From: Bacteroidales bacterium UBA6366
Lineage (GTDB): Bacteria; Bacteroidota; Bacteroidia; Bacteroidales; UBA932
DNA length: 38,757 bases
Assembly: GCA_002438845.1 (NCBI GenBank)
Contig: DJRG01000033.1
Location: 1 to 38,757 of the forward strand
Direction of reading: 5' to 3'
Shown here: positions 23,738 through 33,354 of the stretch, piece after piece
Numbering within the stretch: position 1 is the stretch's first letter
Layout of the letters: each line of letters starts with the position of its first letter
Notes under the pieces: model-generated
What the model saw: only the letters and a program-made list of their open reading frames with translations
What the model was told of the DNA's origin: nothing
Database searches by the model: none
Translations under genes and position numbers: made by a program

Positions 23738-26680
23738 TCATTCCGTTTGCTGAGCGTCAGTATCTTTACATCTGCTAAGGTGGTATTCGGACGGGGTGAG
23801 GCCGTAGCGGGCTTTGAAGCATTTGGAGAAATAGGACGGGGTGGTAAAGCCGACCCTGCACATGATTTCGGTGATGCTGAGCTGCCCCTGTTCGAGAAGC
23901 GAGGCGGCCTGCGAGAGGCGGATGTCGCGGATGAATTCGACCGTGCCGAGGCCGGTGAGCCGCTTTATCTTGCGGTAGACCTGCTTGGCCGGCCAGCGGG
24001 ACTCTTCGCAGAGGGCGGCAGCGGAGAATTCCGGGTCGTCGATGTGGCGATAGACTATGTCGGATATTTCCTTCATAAACTTAGAGTCTGGAGACGATGT
24101 GTCGGAAGACGCGTCGTTGGAAGAGGCTGAACCGGAATCAGCGGCAGTTCCGGAATTGTCCGATCCTTTGGAGCCAAAGATGGCGCTCAGGGTCTCTCGG
24201 AACTCCTGAGTGCGGCTTATCGTGGAATTGGCGATGGACTGAGCCTTTTCCCTTTCAGCCCGCTCTATCTGGAGCTGGCGGCGAACTTTCATGAAATAGG
24301 CGACGAAAAGTGCCGTGCCCGCAAGCAGAACGACGTAGGTCAGCCAAGCCCAGATGGTCGCATACCACGGATGCAGGATGCGGATGCCCAAAACCTTGGT
24401 TTCGGAATCTGGGCTGCCCTCAGGGTTGAGATGGCAGACCTCGAAGGAATAGTCGCCGGGTGGGACATTCAGGAATACGGCGCGGCTGTCCGCCGAACCG
24501 GTCTGCCACTCGTCGTGAAAGCCTCTGAGTCGCCACGCGAAGCGCCCTGCCGGAGCGGGATATTTCATTGAGGAGAAAGTCAGTGCAAAAGAGTTCTGAT
24601 TGCGCCCGAGAGTGATTCTTTCAGTGAGCGCGATGTCGGAGTCGAGAATGCGGCGGCTGGAATATTCGGTGCCGGGAACGACTAGGACATTGTCGAGATA
24701 GAGCGCGGTGATGACAATCCTGTCCGGATGCGACGGAAGCGGATTTGCCGATTTGGGGATGGAATAGAACCCGTTCACTGAGCCGGCAAAAATTGTCTCG
24801 GAGTCGGCGGCAAGACAGAAAAGCGGATTCTCGAACTTGCGGATGAGCTGCCACTGCTGCGAGACGGTTTCACAAGAAGCCCTCTCGCAAGATGGGTCCC
24901 CGCAAGGATTACCGGGGATCCCGCAGCGCCAGATTTCGCTGCCGTCGCTCAGCCAGAGGAAGCCGTCCGAGAAGATTAGAGACTGGGCGGAGACTGACGT
25001 GCCGCTGACAGGACGGAGTTCATTCCCGTCGAGGAAATACACGCCGGCTTCGGTTCCTATCCACTGTCTTTCCCCGTCAGATGCGAGCGAAAGCGTGCGC
25101 CGCGAGTCGGGAACATGGAGATGGGATATCTCAAAGGTCCGTGAATCAATGACATCCACGCCCTTGTCGGTCACAGCGACAACCCGATCGCCGAAAGCGC
25201 TGAGCCTCAGCACGATATTTCCAGAGAGACCGTCCACCGTGGAGATGTGCCTGTCGCATAGAACCTCGCCGCCACGCTCCGGCAGCCTCGACTTGGAGAC
25301 GACAAAGATGCCGCCGTCGTATGTCCCCGTCCAAAGCCTGCCGGAAGAATCCTCCGTGACCGCATACATCCAGTCCGAAAGAAACCGCCCCGAGGATTCC
25401 GTTATATGCCAATGCGTTACCCGTCCGTCACGGATGCGGTCAAGCCCCGCGTCGGATGCGGCGAACACGGATCGGCCGTCACTATAGAGGGCGCGTACCT
25501 TGTTGTGAGCAAGCCTCCTGTCAGCCGCTCCCCTGTCAGATTTGAACACCAAATGCCTGCCCGACGGCATGAAGACAAGAATCCCGTTCATCCCGGCGGC
25601 GTAGACATGACCATCCGTGCAGATCAGGGACGATATGTCCAGTCCGTCCGACAAACCGGCGCGTTCCACTCCAACAAAGTCATATTCCTCATTGAGATGC
25701 GTCAGCGCAGCTCCGTGGTCGGTTCCGACCCAAAGGTTTCCGTCGTCGTCAAGCATGGTTGCCCACACGACATTGTCTGGAATGGAACCGGATTTGCCTA
25801 CCTCATGACGCTGCACCTCAATATTCCCGGAAGGCGAAACAATCAGCAGTCCGTTGTCCGTGCCTGCCGCGAGGCTTCCGTCTGACAGAAAGAGGAAATT
25901 CTTCACAGGTCCGCCATCCCAGAGGCATTTCAGAACGGCACTGCCAACGTCGAAGCGGTAGAGCCCACGCTCATTTCCGACAAAGACTTCACTGCCGTTA
26001 GCCCCGAAATACGCCGGAACCTCGGCAAGCGCAAGCACAAGATTGCCCTGCATGGCCTTTCCGACATCTATGCGGACAGCAGCGGAACCGTCTTTGGCAT
26101 CAACTTTCCACACGCAGCCATAACTTCCGAATAGCAGGCTGTTTCCGACGGAGCAGGAACTTGCGATGTGGACTCCCGACAAAAAAGCCTGCGTCCGGCC
26201 ATGACTATGCAGGAACAGGCCATCCGTAGATCCAATCCAGATGTTCTGTCCCAAGCGCAGCACCGTCTTGACATGACGCGGGCCGACCACGGTGTCCTGC
26301 ACGAAGCCTCCGGCATTGTTGTATGTGCAGAAGCCAAGGTCTGTGCCGATGCCGAGCTGCCCGGAAGCGCGGTCATAGTCGAGGACATTTATATGTTCGT
26401 TGCAGATGCAGTTCGGGCTGTCCGCAGACCATCCGAAGCGCTGTCCGCGGATGCCGTCGTGGCGGTAGAGCCCCGAGTCTGTGCCTATCCAGACAAAGCC
26501 GAGGGAGTCTCTTGCGAGAGAGTAGGTGGGGACGATGGGACGCCCTCCCACCGACACTCGGTAAAAGCGTCCGGTCAGCGACGGTTGTCCGCACACCGGT
26601 TCGGCGCACGGCCATGCAAGCAGGACCGCGGCCAGAAGAACAGAAAGGACTGCCTTCGGTATGAGTGGACTGCGTTTCAT
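23738..26680 (-). CDS. Membrane Reg_prop/Y_Y_Y sensor with AraC DNA-binding domain, no kinase
   Basis: A 980-residue protein with a signal peptide or anchor (MKRSPLIPKAVLSVLLAAVL). Residues about 35-650 hold two-component-regulator propeller repeats, for example SLGFVWIGTDSGLYRHDG and DGNLWVGTDHGAALTHL. A Y_Y_Y domain follows at about 700-765 (FAWRLRGFHDEWQTG). One membrane span lies near 776-797, then a short coiled-coil-like basic helix, a Ser/Asp-rich linker and an AraC-type HTH at about 865-970 (SITEIMCRVGFTTPSYFSKC). Hybrid two-component regulators of PULs usually also carry histidine kinase, ATPase and receiver domains and exceed 1300 residues; here they are absent. It should sense galactan-derived oligosaccharide in the periplasm and act on DNA directly. 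It is divergent from susC. Confidence 0.9.
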   Translation of the reverse strand: MKRSPLIPKAVLSVLLAAVLLAWPCAEPVCGQPSLTGRFYRVSVGGRPIVPTYSLARDSLGFVWIGTDSGLYRHDGIRGQRFGWSADSPNCICNEHINVLDYDRASGQLGIGTDLGFCTYNNAGGFVQDTVVGPRHVKTVLRLGQNIWIGSTDGLFLHSHGRTQAFLSGVHIASSCSVGNSLLFGSYGCVWKVDAKDGSAAVRIDVGKAMQGNLVLALAEVPAYFGANGSEVFVGNERGLYRFDVGSAVLKCLWDGGPVKNFLFLSDGSLAAGTDNGLLIVSPSGNIEVQRHEVGKSGSIPDNVVWATMLDDDGNLWVGTDHGAALTHLNEEYDFVGVERAGLSDGLDISSLICTDGHVYAAGMNGILVFMPSGRHLVFKSDRGAADRRLAHNKVRALYSDGRSVFAASDAGLDRIRDGRVTHWHITESSGRFLSDWMYAVTEDSSGRLWTGTYDGGIFVVSKSRLPERGGEVLCDRHISTVDGLSGNIVLRLSAFGDRVVAVTDKGVDVIDSRTFEISHLHVPDSRRTLSLASDGERQWIGTEAGVYFLDGNELRPVSGTSVSAQSLIFSDGFLWLSDGSEIWRCGIPGNPCGDPSCERASCETVSQQWQLIRKFENPLFCLAADSETIFAGSVNGFYSIPKSANPLPSHPDRIVITALYLDNVLVVPGTEYSSRRILDSDIALTERITLGRNQNSFALTFSSMKYPAPAGRFAWRLRGFHDEWQTGSADSRAVFLNVPPGDYSFEVCHLNPEGSPDSETKVLGIRILHPWYATIWAWLTYVVLLAGTALFVAYFMKVRRQLQIERAEREKAQSIANSTISRTQEFRETLSAIFGSKGSDNSGTAADSGSASSNDASSDTSSPDSKFMKEISDIVYRHIDDPEFSAAALCEESRWPAKQVYRKIKRLTGLGTVEFIRDIRLSQAASLLEQGQLSITEIMCRVGFTTPSYFSKCFKARYGLTPSEYHLSRCKDTDAQQTE

Positions 26681-26701
26681 CTCAAGTAAGGGGTCGGATT
26701 A

Positions 26702-26757
26702 TTGTCCGGACACTCCAAAGATAGGTATTTTGTCCGAATTGTTGCACAACTTGTCCG
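26702..26757. promoter_or_regulatory. Three TTGTCCG direct repeats, probable AraC-type operator
   Basis: TTGTCCG occurs at 26702-26708, 26730-26736 and 26751-26757. The last two are 21 bases apart, two helical turns, as expected for tandem AraC-family HTH sites. They lie upstream of the susC promoter and around the regulator's own promoter. Confidence 0.6.
26716..26723 (-). promoter_or_regulatory. -7 element of the sensor-regulator gene promoter
   Basis: Minus-strand TATCTTTG (plus CAAAGATA), 35 bases before the ATG at 26680. It lies between two TTGTCCG repeats, which would allow self-regulation. Confidence 0.65.
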
Positions 26758-26782
26758 TTTTGATGTAGCGCTCTTGCGCGGT

Positions 26783-26800
26783 GTTGCATAATTTTGCAAC
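26783..26800 (+). promoter_or_regulatory. susC promoter -7 element inside a palindrome
   Basis: TAATTTTG at 26789-26796 is a good -7 element. It lies within GTTGCA-taattt-TGCAAC (26783-26800), a perfect 6-6-6 inverted repeat. No TTTG at the normal -33 distance is present, consistent with activator dependence. Confidence 0.6.
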
Positions 26801-26840
26801 AGTGAAATTGCATAAAAATATAACACTAAATACGGCAGAT

Positions 26841-29813
26841 ATGAAAAATGTCTTTTGCAGGGCCGTCATCTTTCTCACGACGGCAGCATGCTTGCTCCTC
26901 TCCAGCCAGGTTTCGCTTGCGCAGGAGAATCCGAAAGTTACGGACAAGACCGTGAGCGGAACGGTGCTCGACGACTCGGGCTACCCCGCAATAGGAGTGA
27001 CGGCGCTCATCAAGGGCACCTCGACCGGAACATCAACCGACATCGACGGACACTACAAACTCGTTGCCCCCTCCGACGCGACAATCGTGTTCTCGTGCAT
27101 GGGGTTCGTCACCAAGGAAATCCCCGTTAACGGACGTAGCGTCATTGACGTTCAGTTGAAGGTGGACACGGAAGTGCTCGCGGACGCAGTCGTAATCGGC
27201 TACGGAACCACCTCGAAGAAGGACCTCACCGGTTCGGTCGCGACAATGAAGGCCAAGGACTTCAACGCCGGCCTCATCTCGACCCCGGAGCAGCTGATTA
27301 ACGGCAAGGTCTCAGGAGTGCAGATTATGTCGTCGTCAGGCTCGCCTACCGCAGGAAGTACCATCAGAATCCGAGGTGGAGCATCCCTCAATGCCTCCAA
27401 CGACCCGCTCATTGTCCTTGACGGCGTTCCTCTTGAAATAGGCGGCATCGCCGGAAACGACGGCAACTTCATGTCCCTCATCAACCCGTCCGACATCGAG
27501 TCCATGACAGTTCTCAAGGATGCGTCCTCTACGGCGATTTACGGTTCGAGGGCATCGAACGGAGTCATAATCATAACCACGAAAAAGGGAGCGAGCGAGA
27601 AGATTCGCGTAAATCTCACATCGACTCAGTCGGTACAGTGGAAGAGCAAACTCGCCGATATGCTTTCCTACGACGACTTCGTGAATGTGGCACAGAGTCT
27701 CGGCACCGACTACAGCCAGTATCTCGGAACTGAGCACACAGACTGGAACGCACAGATTTTTCAGCTAGCCTTCGGTACCGACAACAACCTGAGCGTCAGC
27801 GGACAGGCCGCCAAGTGGCTTCCGTTCAGGACATCCGTTGGCTATTACAATCAGGACGGAATCCTCAAGACAGACAACGCCCAGAGGGTTTCCGGCAACA
27901 TAAACCTCACCCCGTCCTTCTTCCACGACTACCTCAAGTTCAACATCAGCGTCAAGGGAGCGTACAACCGCAACCGCTTCGCGAACGGCAGCGCGATCTG
28001 GAACGCGGCAACATTCAACCCGACAGTTCCCGTCTATTCCGGCAACGACACGCTCGGAGGCTACTATGAAATCATAGGAAGCGAGGGCAAGCCGGACAAC
28101 GTGGCGGTGAAGAACCCGCTCGGGCTCTTGATGCAGACCGAATCCACCAGCGACGTGTACAGGATAGTAGGAAACATCGATGCGGACTACAAGATGCACT
28201 TCCTCCCCGAACTCAAGCTCCACCTTACGGGAGGCTACGACTATGCTTCCGGCAAGGGACGCTCGTTCACCCCGGAGACTGCGGCATCGTCCTACGACAC
28301 GAAGGGTTTCCTCAATGAATACGGCCCGGCCATCAAGCACAACCGCCTATTCACGGCATACCTCAACTACAACAAGGAAATCGAGGCCATCAAGTCACAC
28401 GTCGATGCGACCGTGGGATATGACTACCAGTACTGGAAGGCGACCTACCCGGCGGGCGACAACTACAACGCCGCCGGCGAGAGCCTCAACCAGAAATGGA
28501 ACGCCACGGACAACCGTCATGTGCTGCTGTCATACTACGCTCGTCTGAACTGGTCGTTCGACTCCCGCTACCTGCTCACGGCAACCGTCCGCCGCGACGG
28601 CACCTCTCGCTTCTCCAAGAATACCCGCTGGGGAACGTTCCCGTCAGTCGCCCTTGCATGGAGAATCTCCAAGGAGCCTTTTCTCAGAAATGTGGAGGCG
28701 GTGAACGACCTCAAGCTGAGGGCAAGCTACGGAGTGACCGGCCAACAGGATGGCATCGGCAACTACAACTACCTCCCGACCTACTGGGCGGGCACATCCA
28801 ATGGCCAGTACATCGGTTCCGACGGCCAGTATGTCAATACCTTCCTCCCGTCCGCATACGTCTCTGACCTCAAGTGGGAGACCACCAAGTCGTTCAACGT
28901 CGGTCTTGACTGGGCGTTCCTCGACAACCGCATCTCCGGAAGCGTCGATTGGTACTCGCGTAGGACGGAAGACCTCATCGCCACAGTCCCGGCACCGGCA
29001 GGAACCAACTTCAGTAAGATGATAACGACCAATGTCGGCAATGTGGCAAGTTCCGGAGTGGAAACATCCTTCAACTTCGTGCCGGTGAAGACAAGGAACT
29101 GGACCTGGAACATCGGACTGAACGCGACATGGCAGAAAGTGGAGGTCACCAACCTCACGCTCGTGGATAACGGCGAGGTTACAAAGACACTCACGGGTCC
29201 GATGGTGGATAACAAATATGTCCAGGTAATGACAGAGGGACAGACACCATACTCATTCTTCGTCTATAAGCAGCTCTACGGCGAGGACGGCCGCCCTATC
29301 GAGGGAGCATACGCCGACCTCAACGGCGATGGTGTCATCAACATAAACGACCGCTACTGCTACCACTCCCCGGCTCCCGACTGGATTCTCGGATTCAACA
29401 CATCCGTGAGCTGGAAGAAACTTTCCGTTTCGGCGACCTTCCGCGCCAACATCGGCAACTATGTCTATAATGCGATGGCCGTGAACACTGGCGCGACTGA
29501 GACAATGAAGTACAGTGCCCCTCAGCTCAACAACCTCTCGGCGTCATACCTCAAGACAGGCTTCGCGACAAGGCAGTTCTGGTCTGACTACTACGTCGAG
29601 AACGCGTCCTTCCTCAAGATGGACAACCTCACTGTCAGCTACGATTTCGGAAGGCTCTCGAACAAAGTGGGCCTCCAGCTCTCGATGATGATGCAGAACG
29701 TCTTCACGCTTACGAAATACACCGGCGTGGATCCGGAGATATCGAACGGATTTGACAGTTCCTTCTACCCACGTCCGCGCATCGTCTCCATCAGTCTCGG
29801 TTTGAACTTCTAA
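26841..29813 (+). CDS. SusC/RagA family TonB-dependent outer-membrane transporter
   Basis: A 990-residue transporter. I start it at 26841 (MKNVFCRAVIFLTTAACLLL), which gives a good signal peptide; an in-frame ATG 60 bases earlier would put foreign residues before it and overlaps the promoter. A carboxypeptidase-regulatory-like domain (VSGTVLDDSGYPAIGVTALI) at about 38-115 precedes the plug domain (DAVVIGYGTTSKKDLTGSVA; IRIRGGASLNASNDPLIVLD; MTVLKDASSTAIYGSRASNG), then a large beta-barrel ending in SLGLNF. Paired with SusD it imports oligosaccharides using TonB energy. It is gene 1 of the PUL operon. The substrate predicted from the downstream enzymes is beta-1,4-galactan fragments. Confidence 0.96.
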   Translation: MKNVFCRAVIFLTTAACLLLSSQVSLAQENPKVTDKTVSGTVLDDSGYPAIGVTALIKGTSTGTSTDIDGHYKLVAPSDATIVFSCMGFVTKEIPVNGRSVIDVQLKVDTEVLADAVVIGYGTTSKKDLTGSVATMKAKDFNAGLISTPEQLINGKVSGVQIMSSSGSPTAGSTIRIRGGASLNASNDPLIVLDGVPLEIGGIAGNDGNFMSLINPSDIESMTVLKDASSTAIYGSRASNGVIIITTKKGASEKIRVNLTSTQSVQWKSKLADMLSYDDFVNVAQSLGTDYSQYLGTEHTDWNAQIFQLAFGTDNNLSVSGQAAKWLPFRTSVGYYNQDGILKTDNAQRVSGNINLTPSFFHDYLKFNISVKGAYNRNRFANGSAIWNAATFNPTVPVYSGNDTLGGYYEIIGSEGKPDNVAVKNPLGLLMQTESTSDVYRIVGNIDADYKMHFLPELKLHLTGGYDYASGKGRSFTPETAASSYDTKGFLNEYGPAIKHNRLFTAYLNYNKEIEAIKSHVDATVGYDYQYWKATYPAGDNYNAAGESLNQKWNATDNRHVLLSYYARLNWSFDSRYLLTATVRRDGTSRFSKNTRWGTFPSVALAWRISKEPFLRNVEAVNDLKLRASYGVTGQQDGIGNYNYLPTYWAGTSNGQYIGSDGQYVNTFLPSAYVSDLKWETTKSFNVGLDWAFLDNRISGSVDWYSRRTEDLIATVPAPAGTNFSKMITTNVGNVASSGVETSFNFVPVKTRNWTWNIGLNATWQKVEVTNLTLVDNGEVTKTLTGPMVDNKYVQVMTEGQTPYSFFVYKQLYGEDGRPIEGAYADLNGDGVININDRYCYHSPAPDWILGFNTSVSWKKLSVSATFRANIGNYVYNAMAVNTGATETMKYSAPQLNNLSASYLKTGFATRQFWSDYYVENASFLKMDNLTVSYDFGRLSNKVGLQLSMMMQNVFTLTKYTGVDPEISNGFDSSFYPRPRIVSISLGLNF

Positions 29814-29828
29814 AATTTCAGAAATATT

Positions 29829-31472
29829 ATGAAAAACATATACAAATACACGAAATATCTTGCAGCGGCGGCCTTCGGCTTCGTGTTGTCCCTGCTCTCC
29901 GGATGCGTAAAGGACCTCGACCAGTATCCGCACACCGACACGACCTCGAAGGATGTCTATACCTCCGTGGAGAACTATGAGTCAGTCCTTTCCGGAATAT
30001 ACACCTCTATGATTGTGAACCTCAGCTCAATCTCGTCCGATGACCGCTATCAGAACTACACGCGCTGCCTGACAATGTTTCAGGAGTGCTCCACCGACAC
30101 CATCGACGACGTTTGGCTCAGCGGCGAGACCATGACGGATGTCAGCTTCCAGCAGTGGAACGCGGGAGACCCGTGGGTTTCGGCGATGTTCTACCATATT
30201 TATAATATAGTCGCGCTCGCCAACGAGTTCATACGCAATTCATCCGAGGACGCGATTTCCGGATTTTCAGACGCCGACAAGGCGAAAATCCGCGGCTGGC
30301 GGGACGAGGCGCGGGGTCTCAGAGCCCTCGCATATTACCACGAACTTGATTTCTTCAACGTCGCTTCATTCGTGACCGAGAACAACGAGGTGGGTTCTTA
30401 TATTCCGGAAACATATTCCCGCAAACAGCTCTTCGGCTACATCGAATCCGAACTCAAGGAACTCGGGGAATCGCTCCCGTCGAGGAATTACGGGCATTTC
30501 ACCAAAAGCACGGCGAACGCCCTTCTCGCACGGCTCTACCTCAACGCTGAGGTCTATACGGGAGATGCGAAATGGGACGAGTGCATCGCGGCCTGCAACA
30601 AGGTGCTTGATGACGGCTACACCACCCTTGCACCAAGCTATGCGAGCCTCTTCAACGCCGACAATGACAAGCGAACCGAGGAAATCATCTTCGCGCTCGC
30701 TTGCGATGCGGAACACACCGTGGCTTGGGGAGCGGGAACCTATCTCACCTGCGCGACGCGATTCGACAACTACGACGACATCCTTGAGGAATTCGGAGTT
30801 TCGGCCTACTGGAACTGCCTGCGGGTACGTCCTCAGCTTGTGGATTTGTTCTCGGACGGAGACGGGCGAGCGATGTTCGGCAGTCGCAACAGAAAGCTGT
30901 ATGCCGACGCTCCTGACGACTTCTATGAGGAGCCGGGCGACACCAAGTACAAATACCAGGACCGCGAGAAAGTCATCAGCAAGCACGACGACGTGACGAC
31001 CGGATGGCAGATGAACAAGTGGACGAACCTCACTGATGCCGGCGAGGTGGCATCCGACACAAGGGTGAACGGCGCGAAGACCGACTACCCGATGTTCAGG
31101 CTTGCGGACGTGTATCTGATGCTTGCGGAGGCTTCGCTCCGTGGCGGCACGGGCGCACGCGAGTCGGCTCTCGGCTATGTGAACCTCGTGCGCGAGCGTG
31201 CATTCGGTGGCGTGACGGGCGACATTGCGGCTTCCGACCTGACCATTGACTATATCCTTGACGAGCGCGGACGTGAACTCTATTCCGAGGGCGTGCGCAG
31301 GACCGACCTTATACGCTTTGGGAAATACACCTCCGGCTACAACTGGAACTGGAAGGGCGGCGAGCTTGACGGCAAGGATGTCGATAAGAAGTACTGTCTG
31401 TTGCCGATTCCGGAGGCGGAACTTTCGGCGAATCCGGGGTTCAAGAGTTACAATGCCGAATTAGGATATTGA
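29829..31472 (+). CDS. SusD/RagB family surface glycan-binding lipoprotein
   Basis: A 547-residue lipoprotein: the leader ends SLLSGC with C26 lipidated. The N-terminal helices (TSVENYESVLSGIYTSM) and the TPR-like body (RGWRDEARGLRALAYYHELD) match SusD, and the C-terminal SusD domain carries YLMLAEASLRGG, YILDERGRELYSEGVRRTDL and LLPIPEAELSANPGFK. SusD forms the lid on the SusC transporter and captures oligosaccharides. It begins 15 bases after susC. No truncation is seen. Confidence 0.96.
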   Translation: MKNIYKYTKYLAAAAFGFVLSLLSGCVKDLDQYPHTDTTSKDVYTSVENYESVLSGIYTSMIVNLSSISSDDRYQNYTRCLTMFQECSTDTIDDVWLSGETMTDVSFQQWNAGDPWVSAMFYHIYNIVALANEFIRNSSEDAISGFSDADKAKIRGWRDEARGLRALAYYHELDFFNVASFVTENNEVGSYIPETYSRKQLFGYIESELKELGESLPSRNYGHFTKSTANALLARLYLNAEVYTGDAKWDECIAACNKVLDDGYTTLAPSYASLFNADNDKRTEEIIFALACDAEHTVAWGAGTYLTCATRFDNYDDILEEFGVSAYWNCLRVRPQLVDLFSDGDGRAMFGSRNRKLYADAPDDFYEEPGDTKYKYQDREKVISKHDDVTTGWQMNKWTNLTDAGEVASDTRVNGAKTDYPMFRLADVYLMLAEASLRGGTGARESALGYVNLVRERAFGGVTGDIAASDLTIDYILDERGRELYSEGVRRTDLIRFGKYTSGYNWNWKGGELDGKDVDKKYCLLPIPEAELSANPGFKSYNAELGY

Positions 31473-31528
31473 TTTGAGCATCTCAAATCCTGATGAATAT
31501 CATACATGAATTTGAAAAGATTTGAATA

Positions 31529-33274
31529 ATGAAAAAGACATTGAAATATATACTGGCAGGAATGCTGGCATTGGCGGCGGTTTCCTGCGAAAAGGACGGG
31601 GAAATCCTGACGGTCTCGAACCCTGTTCCGGCGAGCGGACTTGGGGCAGACCCGGTGGAAAGAGTGCTGACTGCGGCCGAGAAGGACAACCTTGGAATGA
31701 CATTATGGTGGAAGAACGGGGCTGATGCGAGTGTCAGTAATCCGTCGGTTGCGCTCCCTGACGGGTTGGTGGCATCGACGCTCCAGTTCTCCGCAAGTGA
31801 AGGCTTTGAGAGTGTTTATTCACAGTCGCTTGAGGCAGGCGCATCATCAGTGCAGTTCACAGTCGAGGCTCTGAACAACATTGTACTGAGGCTCGGAATA
31901 ACGGAAGAGACTGCTACAAAGGTCTATGTCAGGGTGGCAACGATGCTCGGGAAGAGCCGTGTGTTCAGCGAGGCGGTTGCCGTCACCGTGACCCCATACA
32001 TCGGCGATGCCGGAGCGATGAAGATGAACGACAAGAACTCCGGCGAGACATTCGCGACGATTCACAACACGACTGAGAATCCTGACCGCTACGAAGGATT
32101 TGTCGTGACGACCTTCGGATGGCAGAACTTCTATTTTGTCGCGGCCGATGGTTCGGCGTGGGGTGAAGACGCGGCCTGGACTCCATTCGTAGTGGAGAAG
32201 CAGGGTGACGAGTGGCGCAACTGCTGGTTCGCGGGGACGACGGGATGTCACTATGTGGTTCTCGACACCAAGGCCGGTGAATGGTGGCAGGTTCATTTCC
32301 CTTCAGTTGTAATTTCAGCGGAGGGCAACGACACTAAGATGAAGTTCTCGACATCCGCAAGGACATGGAGCGGAGTGTTCACCACAACAGCGGACAACGT
32401 TACGGTCAAGGTCGGCGGAACTGGTGCCAAATATGACAGGACAGTAGGCACCGACGCATCCGCGACTCCGATTGACTGGCCGTTCACGATTGTCGCTTCC
32501 GGAGACACATTCAGTCTCATGGAGGGTGAGGGCGAAAGCAATCTCACGACCGGTGCCGCAGGCACATATACCCTCACATTCAACATCGACACCCAGGAAA
32601 TATCCCTCACTTCGGGAGGAGACACACCGCCTCCGGTCAACTATCCGGAGCGGCTCTACGCTTGGTACTACAAGAAGGAGGCATCCGACAAGCTCGACAT
32701 GGCGACCGTTCTCAATGCCGTTGCCGACAATGACGGGAAGTATCATGGCTTCCTCTACACCTCACCGGACTGGACTGACGAGCAGAGCGGATTCCGCTTC
32801 CTGACCACGAAGGATGATGACGCGACGGTCTATTACACCAACAGCGGGCAATACGAACTTACGACCGATGCCGGAGGATGGAATTTCTGGAGTAGCACCC
32901 CGGGCCTGAACTATGTGACAGTTGATTTGACGGCGATGACCTGGGCGGAGACCAAGACGACTTTCGTGGCCGTAGTCGGAGACTTCAACGACTGGAAAGT
33001 CACTGACAATCAGATGACGTATGACACCTCGACGCGAAAGTGGGTCGTAGAATGCAACATCCCTGATGTAGGCACAGACCGCTACGGATTCCATTTCGTC
33101 ATTGGCAAGGACGGCAGCGACTGGGAATGGCAGTTCTGCGACACTGACGGGGACGGAGTTCTCAGCAAGGGCGACGGCAACTTCAAGCCGGCCGAGGCGG
33201 GCAACTACCGCATCGAGCTTGACCTCAGCAGCTTTGACGCTCCGACATATACTTTGACTAAGAAGCTGTTTTGA
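31529..33274 (+). CDS. SusE-like surface glycan-binding lipoprotein
   Basis: A 581-residue lipoprotein with leader MKKTLKYILAGMLALAAVSC, C20 lipidated. The N-terminal Ig-like domain resembles SusE (LTAAEKDNLGMTLWWKNGAD). Later parts contain repeated beta-sandwich starch-binding-like domains, each closing with TYTLTFNIDTQEISLT, GWNFWSSTPGLNYVTVDL or NYRIELDLSSFDAPTYTL; the last includes FVAVVGDFNDW, as in SusE/SusF family C-terminal domains. Tryptophan-rich strands fit carbohydrate binding. Its position, directly after susD and before GH53, supports a role in holding galactan at the cell surface. The specificity is inferred. Confidence 0.85.
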   Translation: MKKTLKYILAGMLALAAVSCEKDGEILTVSNPVPASGLGADPVERVLTAAEKDNLGMTLWWKNGADASVSNPSVALPDGLVASTLQFSASEGFESVYSQSLEAGASSVQFTVEALNNIVLRLGITEETATKVYVRVATMLGKSRVFSEAVAVTVTPYIGDAGAMKMNDKNSGETFATIHNTTENPDRYEGFVVTTFGWQNFYFVAADGSAWGEDAAWTPFVVEKQGDEWRNCWFAGTTGCHYVVLDTKAGEWWQVHFPSVVISAEGNDTKMKFSTSARTWSGVFTTTADNVTVKVGGTGAKYDRTVGTDASATPIDWPFTIVASGDTFSLMEGEGESNLTTGAAGTYTLTFNIDTQEISLTSGGDTPPPVNYPERLYAWYYKKEASDKLDMATVLNAVADNDGKYHGFLYTSPDWTDEQSGFRFLTTKDDDATVYYTNSGQYELTTDAGGWNFWSSTPGLNYVTVDLTAMTWAETKTTFVAVVGDFNDWKVTDNQMTYDTSTRKWVVECNIPDVGTDRYGFHFVIGKDGSDWEWQFCDTDGDGVLSKGDGNFKPAEAGNYRIELDLSSFDAPTYTLTKKLF

Positions 33275-33354
33275 TTTCCCCGCTCGCTTCGCACGGTTGA
33301 AATGACGGGGCGAGCGGAAGAAATCAGAGAAGAAAGGATTAAAGTTCAAACAAA

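Noticed and set aside
26781..26840. An earlier start for SusC
   Set aside because: It would put the promoter -7 element inside the coding sequence; the internal start gives a good signal peptide.
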